Below are positions 62,116 to 64,000 of a stretch of DNA of 64,000 bases, piece after piece (position 1 is the stretch's first letter; each line of letters starts with the position of its first letter). Source of the stretch: Clostridia bacterium (lineage in GTDB: Bacteria; Bacillota; Clostridia; TANB77; CAG-508); NCBI GenBank assembly GCA_022793875.1, contig JAAWDR010000012.1, forward strand, positions 1-64,000, in the 5' to 3' direction. A program made the position numbers and the translations under genes. A model generated the notes under the pieces. It did no database searches, was not told where the DNA came from, and saw only the letters and a list, made by a program, of their open reading frames with translations.

Positions 62116-62463
62116 ATGAAAGAATTGATTAGTGGACTTTTAGTAATTATTGCTATTATTGTTATCATTGTATGGGGAATTAGCTCTAGTAGTAGCAAGA
62201 AAAGAGGAACATATTTTACAAGCAAGTCTTGTAAAGTTAGGATGATATTAACATTCATAGCAGGTTGGTGTTATTGTGTTCGGATTTTTTTTGAACGTGA
62301 TAACATATTCAATTTGGTAGTTTCAATTTTTTGTGCAGTTATATGGATAATGCTTAGTTGTTCATATCATTCAGAATTATCTGTATTAAAGGAAGTGGAG
62401 AAAATTTTATCAAAAGATAGAAAAGAAAAGGTTATAGATCTGGAATATGAAGAAATTGAATAA
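62116..62463 (+). CDS. Small membrane protein, unrecognised; triplet CGG (Arg)
   Basis: 115 aa with an N-terminal helix (about 4-22) and two closely spaced hydrophobic segments (about 43-53 and 62-82), then a charged C-terminus (VLKEVEKILSKDRKEK). No family recognised. In-frame CGG in CYCVRIFFER must be a triplet. AAAGGAGA upstream; own terminator. It interrupts the usual rny-ymdB adjacency, which fits a recent insertion. Confidence 0.68.
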   Translation: MKELISGLLVIIAIIVIIVWGISSSSSKKRGTYFTSKSCKVRMILTFIAGWCYCVRIFFERDNIFNLVVSIFCAVIWIMLSCSYHSELSVLKEVEKILSKDRKEKVIDLEYEEIE

Positions 62464-62473
62464 TAGTTTTTGG

Positions 62474-62509
62474 TTAGGGTAGGAAATATAAATTTTCTAC
62501 CCTAATTTT
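62474..62509 (+). terminator. Terminator after the 62116 gene
   Basis: TTAGGGTAGGAAAT / ATTTTCTACCCTAA hairpin followed by TTTTA. Confidence 0.85.
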
Positions 62510-62595
62510 ATAAGTAATTAATGTGAAAAACTTGAATTAAAGAGAATTTTATAGTATTATATAAACATAAATAAAAAAAGAAAGAAGGAAACAAA

Positions 62596-63366
62596 ATGAA
62601 AATTTTAGCAGTTGGAGATATAGTAGGAACAGCAGGAGTAAATGAATTAAAAATCAAATTAAAAGGAATAAAAGAAAAAGAAAATATAGATTTTATAATA
62701 GTAAATGGAGAAAACTCAGCAGAAGGAATGGGAATTACAGAAAAAAACTTTAATGATATTATATCACAAGGTGTAGATGTAGTAACAATGGGAAACCACA
62801 CATGGGGAAAAAAAGATATATTTAAATTTATAGACAATCCTAAAATAATAAGACCAGCGAACTATCCAGAAGGAGTAGTTGGAAAAGGATATAACATTTA
62901 TAAATGTAAAGATAAAAAAATAGCAGTAATAAATTTAATGGGAAGAGTAGATATCAATATATTAACTGAAAATCCATTTTTAAGAGCTAGAAAAATAATA
63001 GAAAAAATTCAAGACCAAGTTGATATAATAATAATAGATTTTCATGCAGAGGCAACAGCTGAAAAAATAGCATTAGCATATTATTTTGATGGAAAAGTAA
63101 CAGCAATATTTGGAACACATACACATGTACAAACAGCAGATGAACAAATCTTACCAAATGGAACAGGATATATTACAGATATAGGAATGACAGGGCCTAA
63201 ATATTCTGTAATAGGAATGGATATAAAAGCATCTATAAAAAGATTTGAGACAACTCTTCCAGAAAAATATAAAATTGCAGAAGGTGAATGTATATTTAAT
63301 GGAGTTATTTTTGATGTTGATGATAAAACTTCAAAAGTTACAAACATAAAAAGAATCAACCAATAG
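62596..63366 (+). CDS. ymdB: YmdB-family metallophosphoesterase
   Basis: 256 aa. Metal-binding residues in GDIVGTAG, VNGENSAEGMGIT, MGNHTWGKKDI, IDFHAEAT and FGTHTHVQTADE define the TIGR00282/YmdB family, known as a cyclic-nucleotide phosphodiesterase involved in biofilm and late-stage development in B. subtilis. AAGAAGGA upstream. Stop is followed by one short REP-like AGGGACGTG. Confidence 0.94.
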   Translation: MKILAVGDIVGTAGVNELKIKLKGIKEKENIDFIIVNGENSAEGMGITEKNFNDIISQGVDVVTMGNHTWGKKDIFKFIDNPKIIRPANYPEGVVGKGYNIYKCKDKKIAVINLMGRVDINILTENPFLRARKIIEKIQDQVDIIIIDFHAEATAEKIALAYYFDGKVTAIFGTHTHVQTADEQILPNGTGYITDIGMTGPKYSVIGMDIKASIKRFETTLPEKYKIAEGECIFNGVIFDVDDKTSKVTNIKRINQ

Positions 63367-63576
63367 GGACGTGTTTATTTGTTTGATTATATAAATTATA
63401 ACTATTAAATAAAGAGAAATTTAAATATTAAGAATAAATGTCGAAAAATGATTTTTATTGCGATGAAAAAATGGAAAAAATTTCCAAAAAACTATTTACA
63501 ATTTTTCCCAGAAGATATAAAATAACATCATAGAAGTTGCAACAAAAAATAAATTAATAATAGGAGGCAAAAGAAA

Positions 63577-63840
63577 ATGGAAATTTTAAAAATTTCATCG
63601 AAATCAAATCCTAATTCAGTAGCAGGAGCAATAGCTGGATTAGTAAAAGAATCAAACAAAGCAGAAATGCAAGCAATAGGAGCAGGAGCATTAAATCAAG
63701 CTGTAAAAGCAGTAGCAATAGCAAGAGGATTTGTAGCACCATCAGGAGTAGATTTGGTATGTATACCAGCATTCGCTGAAGTTGAAGTTGAAGGCGAAGA
63801 TAGAACAGGAATAAAGCTTATTGTTGAGGCAAGAGCATAA
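63577..63840 (+). CDS. spoVS: Stage V sporulation protein S
   Basis: 87 aa, full length and very conserved: MEILKISSKSNPNSVAGAIAGL, QAIGAGALNQAVKAVAIARGFVAPSG, LVCIPAFAEVEVEGEDRTGIKLIVEAR. An Alba-like-fold nucleic-acid-binding protein needed for septum and coat development. A TTTACA ... TATAAA pair (about 63495-63520) gives a plausible promoter in the long leader; strong ribosome site ATAGGAGG. Confidence 0.98.
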   Translation: MEILKISSKSNPNSVAGAIAGLVKESNKAEMQAIGAGALNQAVKAVAIARGFVAPSGVDLVCIPAFAEVEVEGEDRTGIKLIVEARA

Positions 63841-63851
63841 TATAAATAATA

Positions 63852-63887
63852 AGAAGACGTTTTGTAAAAATACATAATGTCTTTTTT
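63852..63887 (+). terminator. Terminator after spoVS
   Basis: AAGACGTT ... AATGTCTTTTTT hairpin with G-T pairs and a 15-base loop. Confidence 0.65.
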
Positions 63888-63976
63888 ATATTCAAAAATG
63901 TACATAAAATTACCTTGACAAACTTAATTTTAAATAATATATTATAAATGTATAAATTATAGAAGGGAGAAAATTT

Positions 63977-64000
63977 GTGAATTATTTATCAAGTAATATA
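63977..64000 (+). CDS. Start of an unidentified gene (partial)
   Basis: AGAAGGGAG lies upstream of GTG at 63977, followed by eight open codons (MNYLSSNI) to the window edge. Too short to identify. Confidence 0.5.

Overview
The window is about 28-30% GC apart from one small GC-rich gene. It carries a full set of endospore genes: spoIIAA-spoIIAB-sigF, spoIID, a spoIIQ-like M23 protein, the ytfJ/gerW family and spoVS. It also has Firmicutes lipid II amidation genes (murT-gatD), AddA, RNase Y with YmdB, and anaerobic ribonucleotide reductase. This points to an anaerobic, spore-forming, low-GC member of the Clostridia, probably a gut lineage. I cannot name a species.

The most striking result is translational. 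Every broken reading frame I found in a recognisable protein-coding gene, other than one truncated transposase, is broken at an in-frame CGG codon, always by exactly +1. The intact protein is restored if CGGN is read as one glycine. There are seven such sites in four genes: three in addA (one supplies the invariant Walker A glycine), one in sigF (the glycine of the conserved Gln-Gly-Asp near the N-terminus), one in the first pilin-like gene and two in the second. In all four genes the length becomes an exact number of codons once one base per site is removed. The window also contains a tRNA-Gly(UCC) gene (128-201) with the unusual G37, so its extended anticodon 5'-UCCG-3' is complementary to CGGA. 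A U30xC40 mismatch in its anticodon stem is a further oddity. I propose natural quadruplet decoding, or tRNA-assisted +1 frameshifting, of CGGN as glycine. I found no in-frame triplet CGG in the conserved genes. It occurs only in five small unrecognised genes, which look like recent arrivals from standard-code donors.

Layout. 0-3 kb: tRNA-Gly, an RluA pseudouridine synthase apparently made from a leaderless mRNA, and a pilin-like Ig-domain protein. 3-6.4 kb: undecaprenol/diacylglycerol kinase, thioredoxin reductase, thioredoxin, an orphan gene and a lipase-like hydrolase. 6.4-15.5 kb: membrane protein, two-component system and a FtsX-type ABC transporter, split by three leftward genes of unknown function. 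15.6-20.9 kb: GC-rich foreign gene, recoded addA, orphan gene. 21-31.9 kb: short AlaRS, HIT protein, sortase, RecJ, RelA/SpoT, metallo-hydrolase, HisRS. 32-35.6 kb: Crp/Fnr regulator divergent from nrdDG, with two matching operators. 35.6-39.8 kb: palindromic element, second pilin-like gene, murT-gatD, IS3 remnant. 39.9-51.7 kb: MetRS, polysaccharide deacetylase, large coiled-coil protein, tRNA-Leu, HD hydrolase, Sua5-type protein, cysteine-peptidase-like protein, FeoB, peptide-binding protein. 51.8-56.2 kb: recA, coiled-coil repeat protein, recX, scpA, DUF2953, ytfJ. 56.3-64 kb: spoIIA operon, spoIID, spoIIQ-like, rny, orphan, ymdB, spoVS and the start of one more gene.

Many intergenic gaps hold rho-independent terminators. 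Others hold short GGGAC...GTCCC repeats resembling REP elements, or larger palindromic MITE-like elements. One REP-like copy lies inside addA, where a CGGG quadruplet keeps the reading frame open.
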